Shown here in pieces: positions 1 to 10,440 of a DNA stretch of 19,801 nucleotides. Made by a program: the position numbers and the translations under genes. Position 1 is the first letter of the stretch; the number at the start of each line of letters is the position of its first letter. Origin of the DNA: Ophiocordyceps camponoti-saundersi (nom. inval.) (Eukaryota; Ascomycota; Sordariomycetes; Hypocreales; Ophiocordycipitaceae); assembly GCA_003339415.1 (NCBI GenBank), contig PDHQ01000026.1, positions 239,207 to 259,007 of the forward strand. The letters are read 5' to 3'. Under the pieces are notes generated by a model, which was not told the DNA's origin, did not search any database, and worked only from the letters and a program-made list of their open reading frames with translations.

Positions 1-66
1 TTTGTTTTTTTGTTTTTTTTTGTTTTTTTTTTTTTTTGTTTTTTTTTTTTTTTTTTTTTTTGTTGT

Positions 67-107
<41 letters not shown>
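1..107. repeat. Poly(T) tract followed by a 41-nt poly(G) run
   Basis: Positions 1-66 are almost pure T with scattered single G. Positions 67-107 are an uninterrupted run of G. This is low-complexity DNA. The short reading frames across it (poly-Phe then poly-Gly) are artefacts of composition. Homopolymer lengths of this size are often unreliable in assemblies. Confidence 0.9.
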
Positions 108-108
<1 letters not shown>

Positions 109-483
109 GCGGAACTGCAGGACATTTTTTTTTTCCTTCCCTGGTGCAACGGGAGAGAGAGCCAAGCCGAGGGTCAGCAACTCGCTACCAGCCCAAGGAG
201 AAATAGAAATAAACCTAGTAGATAAAAATATGCACATAAACGTGTGCCTGCGACGCGTGCAGCGGCCCGGCGGGTAACGGGCGAGAAAGAGCCTAAGAGG
301 CAAGGTCCTACGGAGTATGTATGTGTGTGTACGGATAGTGAAGTGATGCACACACGCGCACAGGCACAGGCACACGCACTCAACCCAACAACCACTTAAA
401 AAAAAACATCGGATCTTGTCCGGGTACGAAAAGTGTTGCCCGTAAATTCCCATCGGACGAACTAACGGATTTGCGCGTGCTCT

Positions 484-503
484 TCTCTCTCTCTCTCTCT
501 CTC
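484..503. repeat. (CT)n microsatellite
   Basis: About ten tandem CT units, followed by further CT-rich sequence to about 515. Confidence 0.85.
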
Positions 504-830
504 AGTCTCTCAGTCTTCCGGTACTAGCATATCATATTGTACATATGTATGTATATGTACATAAATATATCTCCGTGTGGGAAGGCGGAAGAGAAGACGA
601 GTTGTATGTATTTACATAGTAAATAGACTCCTTTCAAAAAGAGGGACTGAGAGATGGATGGAGAAAAAGACAAGAGGAAGAGGGGATGGCCAAGACGAAC
701 AAAGTGCCCGCTCGTCCGCCCGCCCGCCCCATCCTCGGCAATCCCGTTAGTGCTACGGATACCTTGGTACGTAGGTAGGTACCTGCTCACCACGCTCACG
801 AGTACGGATACCCTCACACACACTCTCTCT

Positions 831-854
831 GTCTGTCTGTCTGTCTATCTGTCT
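831..854. repeat. (GTCT)n microsatellite
   Basis: About six tandem GTCT units, one of them altered to ATCT. An (AT)n run follows at 879-891. Confidence 0.8.
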
Positions 855-892
855 CCCCCTCTCTTATACATAATCCGTATATATATATATAC

Positions 893-897
893 GAAAG
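893..897. repeat. Left target-site duplication GAAAG of the outer element
   Basis: GAAAG directly precedes the left 206-bp LTR and recurs exactly at 17184-17188 directly after the right LTR. A 5-bp duplication is the usual product of LTR-retrotransposon integration. Confidence 0.85.
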
Positions 898-1103
898 AGC
901 TAGAGGGGGAAGGTTAAAAGGGGATTACGTTATTCTAGTTATATAACTAATATTTACTTAACTACCTATATAGGGGGGTAGTTATTCCTAGAGGATATAG
1001 ATATATATTAATTAATAAGGGCACTTATTAATCTTCGTATTAAGCCTATTTCTTATACTTATAATTAGTTTATTTAATCCCTCCGCTATTAGCTTATCTA
1101 GCT
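898..1103 (+). repeat. Left LTR of the outer Gypsy-type element
   Basis: This 206-bp repeat matches 16978-17183 without gaps. I count 8 differences, all transitions, and four of them form two CG/TA pairs (1016-1017 and 1087-1088). It begins AGCTAG and ends CTAGCT, a 6-bp terminal inverted repeat, instead of the usual TG...CA. A run of ten G (1117-1126) lies 13 nt downstream. No primer-binding site could be recognised. Confidence 0.9.
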
Positions 1104-2049
1104 AGTAACTAAGATAGGGGGGGGGGATTAATCTCTTAGTACTAATTACTAATTACTATATACGCTTAGGAACGTAACTATACTTAACTTAATATAATAA
1201 TAAACTTAAGGCTTTTAAGATATTATTAAGAATTTTACTTTTTACCTTTTTTCTAATTAACTTACTTACTTAATAATTAAATTCCTTCCTAATAATAATT
1301 TACTTAATAATCGGGAAATTATATAAATTAATAAAGTAATCTTATTATATTACTTATTTTAATTAAAAAAGATAATAGATAAGTTTTATTTTACTAATTA
1401 TATTAGCTTTTTCTTCGATAAGATATAAATTACCCCTTTTTTTACTTTTTATTATTTTATTTTTCTTCTCTTTTTTTATATATATATATATATAGAACCT
1501 TTAATATATATTAAATTAACTTAGCTTTTATTTTTTATACCTTATCCCTTTTCCCTATTTTATTTTATAACTTAAAACTAATTTTTCTAAATAATATTAT
1601 TATAAAAATATTAGCTATATATACCCTTAGTAAATATCGGCTTTAACTAAATTTTATAACTTCTTAAAATTAGCTTTACTAAGATAGTAAAAATAGCTAA
1701 TAGATTAAGCTACTAACTTAGGCAAATATTAGTAAATTTAATAAGATATATAGTATTTATTATTAGCTAAAGGTAATCGACTTTATTTTTATTCGCTTTA
1801 ATAATAATATACCTTACTATAATAATAAAATTTAAGTAATTAATATTAGCTTAGTAAGCGTAGCTACTAACTTTATTAACGGTAATATATTATTTTATAA
1901 TATTTATATTAATATTAAAAATAATATAATAATTAAAATAAACTTAAAAATTTTATAAATATTACTTAAAGAGAGATTTATTTTAAATTATATCTTATAG
2001 TAACTTTAAATACTAATAATATTTAGCTAGTAAAATAATAAGTTACTCT
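1104..2049. other. 5' internal region of the Gypsy element, no readable coding motif
   Basis: This is the untranslated leader and possibly the N-terminal part of gag. It is very AT-rich, with pyrimidine-rich blocks near 1230-1260 and 1430-1480 and an (AT)n run at about 1478-1493. RIP has removed so much information that I cannot assign a frame or a start codon. Confidence 0.5.
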
Positions 2050-3485
2050 AAATATATTATAATTATATTTACTAAATATTTTAGTTTATTAGGGGATAAG
2101 ATTAAGTATTAGCTATATAAGTCTTTCCCTTATTAAAAATAGCTATACTTAATATAATTATCTAAAAGTTTATTATAAATATAGCTAATTAAGAATTTTA
2201 ATATATTATAATTATTTAATAAGCTATAATAGTTTTAAGTTTTATAGAAATATAAGATATTATCTAAGTAGCTAAGAATATTCGTTTTACGGAATAAATT
2301 AAGCGCTAAGCTTATAAGTAAGTAGTAATAGCTTTAATTATATAATAGCTTTTCTAAGAAAAATTTAGTTACTCCCTTAATATATTAGTTAAGGAGAGAC
2401 TAAGATATAAGCTTTATTAGTAAATATTAACTCCTTAAGCTATTACTAATATAATTATAGTAAGCTATTAGAACTAATCTAACTAAATAGGATATTTTAA
2501 AAATAATATTTATTTAAATTAAATAAATTATCTTAATAGCTTAAATTATAGGATTTATTATAAAAGTTAAGGTAAGTCTTATCGCTTTTTAAATAATTAC
2601 CGCTAGAATAATTACTAAAGTAAATATCGCGGAGGCTATTACGGAGGCCGTAGTAATAATAATAGTAGATAAGTTAATTAGGTAAACTTAAAAAACTTAA
2701 CTAATATATATATAAATAGTTTACTTTCCTTTTTACTAAACTAAGTTATTTACTTTAAATATAAGTAACCCGGGTATTATATTACGTTTTATATTACTCC
2801 CGAAGCGTAATAGCTTTAAGGTTAAGAGAAAGATATCTTAAAAAGTTTAACTATAGTTAGTAAAAGCCCGAAGCCCCTTTAATAAGTAATTATTATACCT
2901 TTACTAATAACCTAAGCTATTATAATATACTAAGTTAACTTTAGATATTAAAACCTCTTAGAATAAAATTTTTATTAAAATTTAATTAATAAACTCTATA
3001 ATATACTTATAAATAGTATTAGGAATATTTATTTTAATATTATTAGTTTAGGAATTAATAAGTTTATATAAAGTAATATAGGTAATATTAATAATACTAA
3101 TATTATAGCTTATAAGCTTTAATTACTTACTATAATAAATAGAGATAATATTAAACTTAGTAAGATAGTTCGTAATATACTTATAATATTAGTTATAGTA
3201 GCTAGATTTAGTAAATTACTAATTAAAAAAAGATTAATTAACTTAATACTCTTAAAGGAAATATTTAAGAATAATTTAAACTTAGAGGTAACCTTATATT
3301 ATAAAACGCCTAAAATATTTAATTAGCTAAGATTATTAAGTGCTAAAAAGAGTATAATAGCTAATAAGAAAAAAAGGGCTAAAAGTTTAGTAAAAGTCTA
3401 AGTAAGAGATAGCTTAGGTAATATTAATTAGATTAAACTAATAAAGAGATTTATTATACTTATTAATTTAATAGATTTCTAATAA
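2050..3485 (+). pseudogene. Gag remnant of the Gypsy-type element (5' part, up to the Copia insertion)
   Basis: Gag is the structural protein that packages element RNA. Reading RIP stops as former Gln/Trp gives a long + strand frame. Its clearest landmark is at 2751-2792, where Tyr codons sit at the spacing C-x2-C-x4-H-x4-C; RIP turns Cys (TGY) and His (CAY) codons into Tyr codons, so this fits a CCHC zinc knuckle. Just upstream (about 2580-2670) the same frame is rich in Arg, Gly, Tyr and Asn, like an RGG-type RNA-binding stretch. After the knuckle the frame runs to a Lys-rich segment (3350-3420) and reaches the insertion point at 3485. It resumes in phase at 10441 when the Copia element and one GTAAG copy are removed. 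The N-terminal limit is a guess, and gag before about 2500 may lie in another frame. Confidence 0.65.
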
Positions 3486-3490
3486 GTAAG
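3486..3490. repeat. Left target-site duplication GTAAG of the inner element
   Basis: GTAAG directly precedes the left 276-bp LTR and recurs exactly at 10436-10440 after the right LTR. Both copies are unmutated. Confidence 0.9.
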
Positions 3491-3766
3491 TATTAGACGG
3501 GCTATCTATTACTAGTAATATAGGGGTCCTAAAAAGAAGTATATTATCGTAATTACCCTCTCGTATATAATATACGGGGAGGGTAGCTATCTAAATACCT
3601 AATCGAATATATAAAATAATAGTAAGGAATATAAAGAGTAGAGTAGGGAGTTATAAGATTAGAAGGATCTCGTATAAAAGTTCCTTATAACTTAGGAAAG
3701 CTATACGAAAAGATAAGGCTATAGGGATAATATAAGGCTATTAAGGTATTATAAAATACCTTAATA
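3491..3766 (-). repeat. Left LTR (3' LTR in element orientation) of the Copia element
   Basis: This 276-bp repeat aligns without gaps to 10160-10435. I count about 33 differences, all transitions; 18 of them form nine adjacent CG/TA pairs. The terminal TATTA...TAATA fits RIP-changed TGTTA...TAACA. Confidence 0.92.
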
Positions 3767-4500
3767 CTTATAGTTTTTCTTTATAATATATTATATAGCT
3801 TTTTTAATAAGCGCTTAGTAATAGTAAGTAATTATAGCGCTTATATAGTTAAGGTTATCGCGTAGCGAAAGCTATTATACGATATAAAGTATCGTATAAA
3901 GTTTACTCGTATAGGGAGATATTTATACGGTAGGTAAGAGAAGATTACTCGTCGAGAGAGTAATCTATTAGCTTTATACGCTTAAGATCGGTATCGTTTT
4001 AAGGCTCGAAGGTTTCGTACGTAGTAGAACTCGTAAGCGTAGCTAAAAGTATAAGAGAGAGAAAATACGAGGAAGGTAGCTAGTTAGTAGAAATTTTCGG
4101 GCTACCGTTTATAGCTAGTAAGTCTTACTAACTATAAAAAGTACTTTCTTTTTCCTTTTATACGAAAGAAAAATTCTTCCCTTCTTTATCTTTTATAATA
4201 ATAGCTATAATAATATTATTATTATTATAATTATTATTATTATTAATCGCTATTATAGCCGCTATTTCCTTATATAATAATAAAGAATAAAAAGAAAAAG
4301 AAGAAGAAATTATATAATAATTATATTTATTATTACGATCCTTAAGCGCCTTCCCTTTTCTAATAGGACTATTATTATTACCCTTAAAAGCGATAACGCT
4401 ATCTATACTAAGTTTCTTTAAGTAGCGATTAGCGTATATATTCTTTTTATATAAAGTATTTTTATAAATATAAGCTAATTATATAGTAAAATAAGGAATA
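3767..4500. other. Region between the Copia left LTR and the first readable frame
   Basis: No coding motif is evident. The first half (3840-4080) is richer in CpG than its surroundings. The second half (4140-4350) holds pyrimidine-rich DNA followed by an A/T trinucleotide-like block of TTA/ATA units (4196-4255). It is downstream of the Copia polyprotein in element orientation, and could instead be the upstream region of the opposite-strand frame that follows. No polypurine tract next to the LTR was recognised. Confidence 0.5.
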
Positions 4501-4509
4501 TTATTACCT

Positions 4510-5030
4510 TTCGGCGACTTTTTATAACGTAGCTTTACGCTTTTACGCCGGAAAGATAGCCGTTAAGCTCGTCTCTAAGGTTATATGCCGCCCTAGCTAC
4601 TATCGGGCGGTAATAATTTAATCGGCCGGTTAGTTCTTAGCGTAGGGCCCCTACGCCTATCGCTACTTTTATTATAGTAGCGGTCCGTTCTTAAGTTACC
4701 ACTATATTCGTAGCTATTAGGGCAGGGCTTATAGGCCTTATATTTAAGATTCGAAAGGCCGGTATTATAATTACTTCTAGTTATATAATAATAAGGATAA
4801 AGACGAGAACGAGGAAGAAAATAATAATAAAGATAATAAAGATAAGAACGAAGATAAAAAAACGATAATAAGAATAATAATAATAAGAAGGAAGAAGAGG
4901 GGGCTAGGAAGGAGGAGGATAAGTTAGATAACGACTTTAACGAAGAAGAGGAAAATAATAAAAATAACGACGATAACGATAATAACGAACTTATTATATT
5001 ACCGGCAGTCTGTTTTTACTATTATTAAGC
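4510..5030 (+). pseudogene. Possible opposite-strand Cys/His-rich frame at the 3' end of the Copia element
   Basis: On the + strand, opposite to the Copia polyprotein, one frame runs from about 4511 to 4840, with stops only at plausible former Gln/Trp codons. Between 4651 and 4777 it has many Tyr codons at spacings that would make Cys/His clusters before RIP, around a conserved-looking Ser-Ser-Gly-Pro-Phe (about 4675-4689) and a Gly-Arg-Ala-x-Arg-Pro motif (about 4721-4738). This resembles small zinc-binding modules in fungal hypothetical proteins (GPF..C then G.AC..C......C), but I cannot name the family with certainty. From about 4795 it becomes Asp/Glu/Asn/Lys-rich; the acidic phase appears to shift once, near 4860. 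The opposite strand here would read as Ser-rich, so the strand assignment is not secure. It converges tail to tail with the Copia polyprotein. Confidence 0.35.
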
Positions 5031-5399
5031 AATATAAGGTAAAGGGCGGCGGCTATTTTATTCTTTTTATATAGCGTTAAATTTATAAGCTTAGGGGGCG
5101 GCGATAGTAGCGTAAGTTTTTCGATAATTACTTCTATCTTAATTATAATCTTATTTATTATAATTAGTTATATAAGAGCGTTATTTAGGCCTTTTTTCGT
5201 TATAATATCTACTAAGTTATTTTTATTATCGATTTAAAATATCTCGGTAATTTCCTTTTTTTCGTATAATTCGCGTAAGGCTATAATATCGATTATAAGC
5301 CTCTTCTCCCTTATACTACTAAGCTTAACTAAGTAATCGTAAAAGGAGTATAAGTCCGTATAAAATATAAAAGGGATATTCGGTAAAAAGAGACTATAT

Positions 5400-6650
5400 A
5401 CGATCTTCTAAAGCGTAATATTAAGAGCGATATTACTATTAATTCCTTATACGATATTATATAATTTACTTATAAGCACGCTACGCGTTACTCTTTTATA
5501 TTTCGTCGAGAATTAGTATACGATATTACCGTAAATAGAGACTTTATTTTTTATATAAGCTACCTTTTTACTTAGTATAATTACGAATCCTATTTACGAA
5601 GATAAGTTTTTATTATTTACGAATAAGCTATTAGTAAAAATCTAAAGCTTCGTATAGGGGAGGTTAAGAGGAATAAAATATAGTCCCTAGTTAGCGTTCT
5701 TAATCTATTATCGTACGCGGGCGTTTAAAGCGTTATAGTTTTCCTTTATCGGTTCCTAAACTTAAGTAGCGGCTAAGAGATTATACGCTACTTTAAGCTA
5801 GTAGATTAATAAGATATACGCTTTTTATACGCGTTACGAGAGGTATACTTACGGAGCGTCTTTTTTAGCTAAGTTAATAACTTATAGTATTTTAGCTTAT
5901 CCCTTCTATATAAAAAGAATATTATCGCCTTCGAGGGAAATTTATCCGTTATTAAATTTAATTAGCGTCTTATATAAGAGGTATATTTTTAGCTTCGCAC
6001 GAAAGTTCTATTACTTAAGGGATTCTTCCTTAAGGGCTAAGAAAGCGGGAGAGATAAAAGAGAAGGTATTATTAATCTATATTCCTATAAGGCCGAAGGA
6101 ATCTAGGCCGGTAAGTATAAAAAGAAAGTATAAGTTATATATCGAAGTTATTATCTTTAAGTTTATATAATAATACTTATAATATATTTTAAATTAGTAA
6201 ACGCTTAATTTTACTATTCTATATAGTAGATAATAAATATATAAAATAATACTTTTTAGGAAGCGGTCTTATATCTCCTTTAGTAATTATACGAAAATCG
6301 GTCTTATTAGGCGGTTATATAATTATATATACGCTTAGGTAATATCGCATAGCTCTCCGTATATATTATACGACTATATAAGAGAAAGGCCTAAAGTAAG
6401 GATTAGTCTCTAGCTTATACGTAAAATCGTAAGCGATTAAGTAAGTATAGTAGCCTTATCGGTATTAGTATAGCCTTATATAATAAGTTATAATTTCTTA
6501 TATAGCTTTATAATCTTATTTTTAATTTCTTATATAAGCCTTATATAGAAGATATATAGCTAGCTATACTTAGCTAGGTTATATTATATAAAGATAAAAA
6601 TATCCTAAGTAGTAAAGCTATCGATTTCGGCGCGGTTTAATTTTTCGAAT
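5400..6650 (-). pseudogene. Copia reverse transcriptase and RNase H remnant
   Basis: The RT motif block corresponding to Q-T-D-D-T reads stop-I-N-N-T at about 6079-6065, so both metal-binding Asp are Asn (6073-6068). Upstream, the segment 6500-6440 keeps G-Y-T-N-T-D-K-A-T intact, one of the best preserved stretches in the window. RNase H follows, with F-T-N-S (Asp expected instead of Asn) near 5620 and a well kept R-V-T-R-S-V-L block near 5500-5480, then I-S-K-L-Y where the family has A-S-E-L-Y. Confidence 0.8.
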
Positions 6651-6859
6651 AGGAGGCTAGGGGTTATAATAATATTATCTTAATAAAGTTATATAATAAG
6701 GGTAATATTTTTCGTCTCTTTCTCTAAGAGGAAAGCGAGGGAGATAAATAAATCTACCGTACGATCGGTAAAATCCTTATATCCCCGCGGGCTATAACGT
6801 AGAATCTCGATAGTAAATCTCTTTATATAAGTATTAGCTTCTTTTATAGGGGTTTCGTT

Positions 6860-7850
6860 AAGCGGAAAATATAGCTTAATCTATATTATATAAAACTTAG
6901 TAAAGCTACTAAGAAGGTTTATAAAAATAAATTACCCTTTAATTATTAAAAGTTTATATAATCCTATCTAGCTATAGCGTTTACGCTAAACTATTACCTA
7001 AGAATAAAGGGGAAGTATAAGGTTTTTATATAAGCGAGGTCTATTTCGCGTAATAAGTACGCGGCTAATATCTCTCTTTATATAAAGTTCCCGAATTACC
7101 TTTATTATTTTTTAAATCGCGGTCGCCTATACGATAATATCTAAAAATAAAGGCAAGGTACTATAAATATAAAAATATATATTAAAAATAAGGAGTATAA
7201 GTACGAGGCTATTAGGTCCTATTATATCGTTTAAGTATTTTATTATAAGCTAAAAGATTATATTATTATCGGCCTAATCTTTAAGGTTTTCCTTAAATAT
7301 CTTATACGTATATTAAAGAAAGATATATAAGCGTTTAACTTTACTAACTACTTAGTGCGCCTTAATAGGTATTTCCTTATACGACGAACCGATAATTTAT
7401 ACGGAAAAATAAAATTTATCCGAGGAGAAGTTCGTACTAAAGTTATATATAATAATATCCGAAAGGCCTTAGTAAATAGTAATCTAATAATAGTAAAAAG
7501 CGTTCTATATATCTTAGGTAAAGAGTAATTATATAAAGATAATAGCTTAAAAAGATATAGCCTTATTAATAATATAAAGAGCGTTTTTATTACCTAGTTA
7601 TATAATATTTATAATAATCTTATAATTAAAAAAAATATTATCCTTAATTAAGAATTTAAATCGCTATAGCGAGGGGTTATATATTTAGTACTAATAGTAG
7701 AATTTCTTTATTATATAGAGCGATATTTTAGAGATATTACTATAACTTACGTTCTAAAGTAAATTACGAAGATATTCCGTATAAGGGTGCTTAAAGCGAC
7801 GGTATAAATAATAAAGCTATATTTCTATAAAAAAAAAAGCGGCTTCGCGC
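6860..7850 (-). pseudogene. Copia integrase domain with all three catalytic residues mutated
   Basis: This domain would insert element cDNA into the genome. The zinc-binding part keeps one His (7787-7789), while the other His and both Cys positions read Tyr. The catalytic core has Asn at 7567-7565 and 7444-7442 and Lys at 7363-7361, in place of Asp, Asp and Glu. The spacing is 41 and 27 codons, which fits the fungal Copia integrases I know. The sequence after the third position keeps the typical A-H start (7360-7355). Each change is a single G-to-A transition in the coding strand. Confidence 0.85.
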
Positions 7851-10159
7851 GGAGATATATAGAAGAATAAATATCCTTATTTTTATATAATAGGGATCGT
7901 CTAACTATCCTCGCGTATAATAACGTTCCTAATATTATCGAAATATACCTTTAAGCGATTTATATCTCTAAGAGAAAAGAGGAATAGCGTAAGGGTATTA
8001 AGAATATAATACTATATAATATTAAGAAAGCTATTAATATTAATTATACTAATTAATATCGTAATAGCTAAGCTACTAAATTTAATTATTATAATACTTA
8101 AGGTTTAGTTAATCTATATATTTAGATTCTCTTATATAAATATTTTAGCCTAGTCTTTACCGATAGTAGAGAAGTTTATAGCGCTAATATTTTAAAATTA
8201 TCCCTAGTATTTTATATAATAAGCGTTTATAAGAAAAACTTAATTACCTAATCGTATAGTTTATTATATAAAGATATTTTCCTTTATAAATCGATATATA
8301 AGGGCACTTAAAAGGATAAATTAAGTAGCTTCCTCGGAAATATCCTTATCTTCTTTTTCGTATAATAAGTTATTAAGGTTATTAATAATATTATATCCCT
8401 TATACTTAAGGAGGAAGGCTTTAAATTTATCGTTTATAAGGGGGTCCTTATCGAATTCTTTATACGAAGTAAAGTACGCTTTTCTCGCGCGGTTAAAGTC
8501 CCCTTACTTATAATTTATTAACTAATACCTTTCCTTCTTATAAATAAAATAGCGCTTTTTCGTATAAGGTAATAGGCGGCGGTCCTCTTACTAAACCTAT
8601 TTAAATTTACCTATATAGAATTTTAGCTAGGGTAAATTTAGTTATAGGGAGTTCGTACGATAACGTTAATTAATAAAGAATTAGTCGGATATTTTCTTAC
8701 GGTTAAGGGCGACCTAAAGTAATATATAAAGAATAAAGAAAAACTCTTTATATAAGGGCTTTATAGAGAGAAATACCGGCTTAAGTTCCGGCACTTTACG
8801 GCAGGCTCTTATTATCGTAGCGTAGAGTTAAGTTTCCCTTTTACCGAGAGTATATTATATAAGTTATATTTTCTCGATTAATTCTTTAAAGATTTCTAAT
8901 ATAGTTTTCTCTAAGTATTTCTTTTATATAAAAGTAAAAATTATACCGGTTTAATTAGCTTAATACTATATATAATTTATTATTATATTAAAATACGAAT
9001 TAAGTATTCGATAGATCTTATCTTACCTCTTCTTAGGTTTTATATAATAAAGGTAATATAACTACGCTAGGCCCGTAAAAATATCCGGGAAGATAGCGTA
9101 ATATTAGTTTTCGGTAATACTAATCCGTTAGTAGTACGATATAAAAAGCTTAGCTTTATCGTATAAGATATTATATAGATAGCTTAAGTAATTTTAATCT
9201 TTTCGCTAGCTTTTACTAAATATTATAACTTTCTTAGAAGTAATCGGGCTATTATAAATCGGTTATATAGGGGGAAGAATAAAGGCTAGGCTTTTTAAGA
9301 TTATTATAAAAGCTATAGATAGGTTTAGTATTTCCTTTACTTCGTATAAGGTTATATTAGGAGTTATGCTAGAAATTATATAAAGGGGAACCTTAATTAA
9401 TAGGATAATTTTCTAAATAAACTCTAAGGTAAAGGTTACTAAAGTTATTAAAAGGGTAGCTAAAATATAATCGTACGAAGCTTTAATTACGGAGAGGAAT
9501 TTCTCGACGAAGCTACCGGTTTATTATATAGTAACGCCTTATTCCTTAAAAAGCTATAAGAAGGCCTTAAGAAACGGACGAGAAACTTACTTTACTTAGT
9601 ATTCGGTTTATCCGTAGAAATCTTCCTAGGCGCTTCCGGTAAGAAGGGAGCCTCTAATTCTCGAGTATATCGCTTTATATATAATCTTTCCTATATATAT
9701 CGTAAGTTTAACGTCTAAAGGTCTATTTACGATTTTTAGGTTAGTTTCTTAGAAATTCGAGCTAATCTTTACTTATTACGTACGGACTAGGATAGTGCTT
9801 CCTTTAGCTATTTCTTCGTACGTAATTAAGTCGAGTTCCTAAGCTTAGGTCTAGGTCGGTTCCGGGGTTACTTAAGTTAGTTCGGGCTAGGTATACGCGG
9901 GTATAAGCGCGTTCGAAGGTGCTAAGGGCGCACGAGAGTTTTTATTAGATAATAAGGTATATAAAGCTATTATTATTATCTAAGGGGGTTTAGTATAGGG
10001 AAAAACCTATTTTCTTTCTTTATCGTATAAGGTAGCTATTATATATACTACTAAGTTATATAAGAGGGTAAAGTTAAGTATAACGAATTACTAATTTTTT
10101 TATCTATAGTTATCTTTTTTATCTTAGCTAATTTATATATTACCCGATATACTAATTAA

Positions 10160-10435
10160 TATTAAATAAGCTATCTATTACTAATAATATAGGGGTCTTA
10201 AAAAGGAGTATATTATTATAATTACCCTCTTATATATAATATACGGGGAGGGTAGCTATCTAAATACTTAATCGAACGTATAAAGTAATAGTAAGGAATA
10301 TAAAGAGTAGAGTAAGGAGTTATAAGATTAGAAGGATCTTATATAAAGGTTCCTTATAACTCGGGAAAGCTATACGAAGGGACGAGGCTATAAGGATAAT
10401 ACGAGGCTGTTAAGGTATCGTAAGATGCCTTAATA
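10160..10435 (-). repeat. Right LTR (5' LTR in element orientation) of the Copia element
   Basis: Gapless 276-bp partner of 3491-3766. It keeps more CpG and some CpA/TpG (for example TGC at 10426-10428), so it is somewhat less RIP-mutated in its distal half. The internal sequence just inside it could not be matched to a tRNA-primer site. Confidence 0.92.
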
Positions 10436-10440
10436 GTAAG
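10436..10440. repeat. Right target-site duplication GTAAG of the inner element
   Basis: Exact copy of 3486-3490. Confidence 0.9.

Larger units (their letters stand above)
108..892. other. Left flank, non-RIP intergenic DNA without a recognisable gene
   Basis: Base composition is balanced and CpA/TpG are common, unlike the neighbouring transposon DNA. I see no convincing coding region: the open frames are short (under about 100 codons), overlap on both strands and translate to low-complexity peptides. The stretch holds a (CT)n run at about 484-503, a GT/CA-rich stretch near 317-375, a near-palindromic TACATATGTA-type block at 539-560, a GTCT-type repeat at 831-854 and an (AT)n run at 879-891 just before the transposon. 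It may be promoter or UTR sequence of a gene outside the window. Confidence 0.6.
4995..9790 (-). pseudogene. Copia-type polyprotein remnant (gag-protease-integrase-RT-RNase H)
   Basis: Read on the - strand with TAA/TAG as former Gln/Trp, this is a recognisable fungal Copia polyprotein. Gag occupies roughly 9790-8400, with a zinc-knuckle-like cluster at 8551-8510 (Tyr codons where Cys/His are expected). The protease part is about 8250-7900. Integrase follows: the HHCC region starts with a surviving His codon at 7787-7789, and the catalytic triad sits at 7567-7565, 7444-7442 and 7363-7361. RT includes a G-Y-T-N-T-D-K-A-T motif (about 6475-6449) and the DD pair at 6073-6068. RNase H ends in a region matching the usual N-P-A-D-A-M-T-K tail (about 5200), with the last codons near 4995. 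All catalytic acidic residues I could place read as Asn or Lys. The N-terminal limit is uncertain. Confidence in the family is high, in exact borders moderate. Confidence 0.85.
3491..10435 (-). mobile_element. RIP-inactivated Copia-type LTR retrotransposon nested in the Gypsy gag-protease frame
   Basis: The element is 6,945 bp long, with 276-bp LTRs and a perfect GTAAG target duplication. Its polyprotein reads on the - strand in the order gag (zinc knuckle about 8510-8551), protease, integrase (HHCC region near 7787, catalytic positions 7567-7361), reverse transcriptase (about 6480-6060) and RNase H (about 5650-5450). Integrase before RT is the Copia (Ty1) order and separates it from its Gypsy host. 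The LTRs begin TATTAG and end TTAATA, the expected RIP products of TGTTAG and TTAACA. The insertion postdates the Gypsy copy it interrupts. Confidence 0.92.

Noticed and set aside
2..277. Open frames over the poly(T)/poly(G) start of the window (+ strand, up to 91 codons)
   Set aside because: They consist of poly-Phe and poly-Gly forced by homopolymers, overlap in two frames and have no recognisable domain.
524..917. Overlapping open frames of 87-99 codons on both strands in the left flank
   Set aside because: Short, mutually overlapping and low-complexity (Ser/Leu/Tyr from CT and TA repeats); one runs into the left LTR.
4196..4255. TTA/ATA trinucleotide block as a CRISPR-like or regulatory array
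   Set aside because: It is simple AT-rich sequence, probably a former trinucleotide microsatellite altered by RIP; there are no spacers or conserved repeats.
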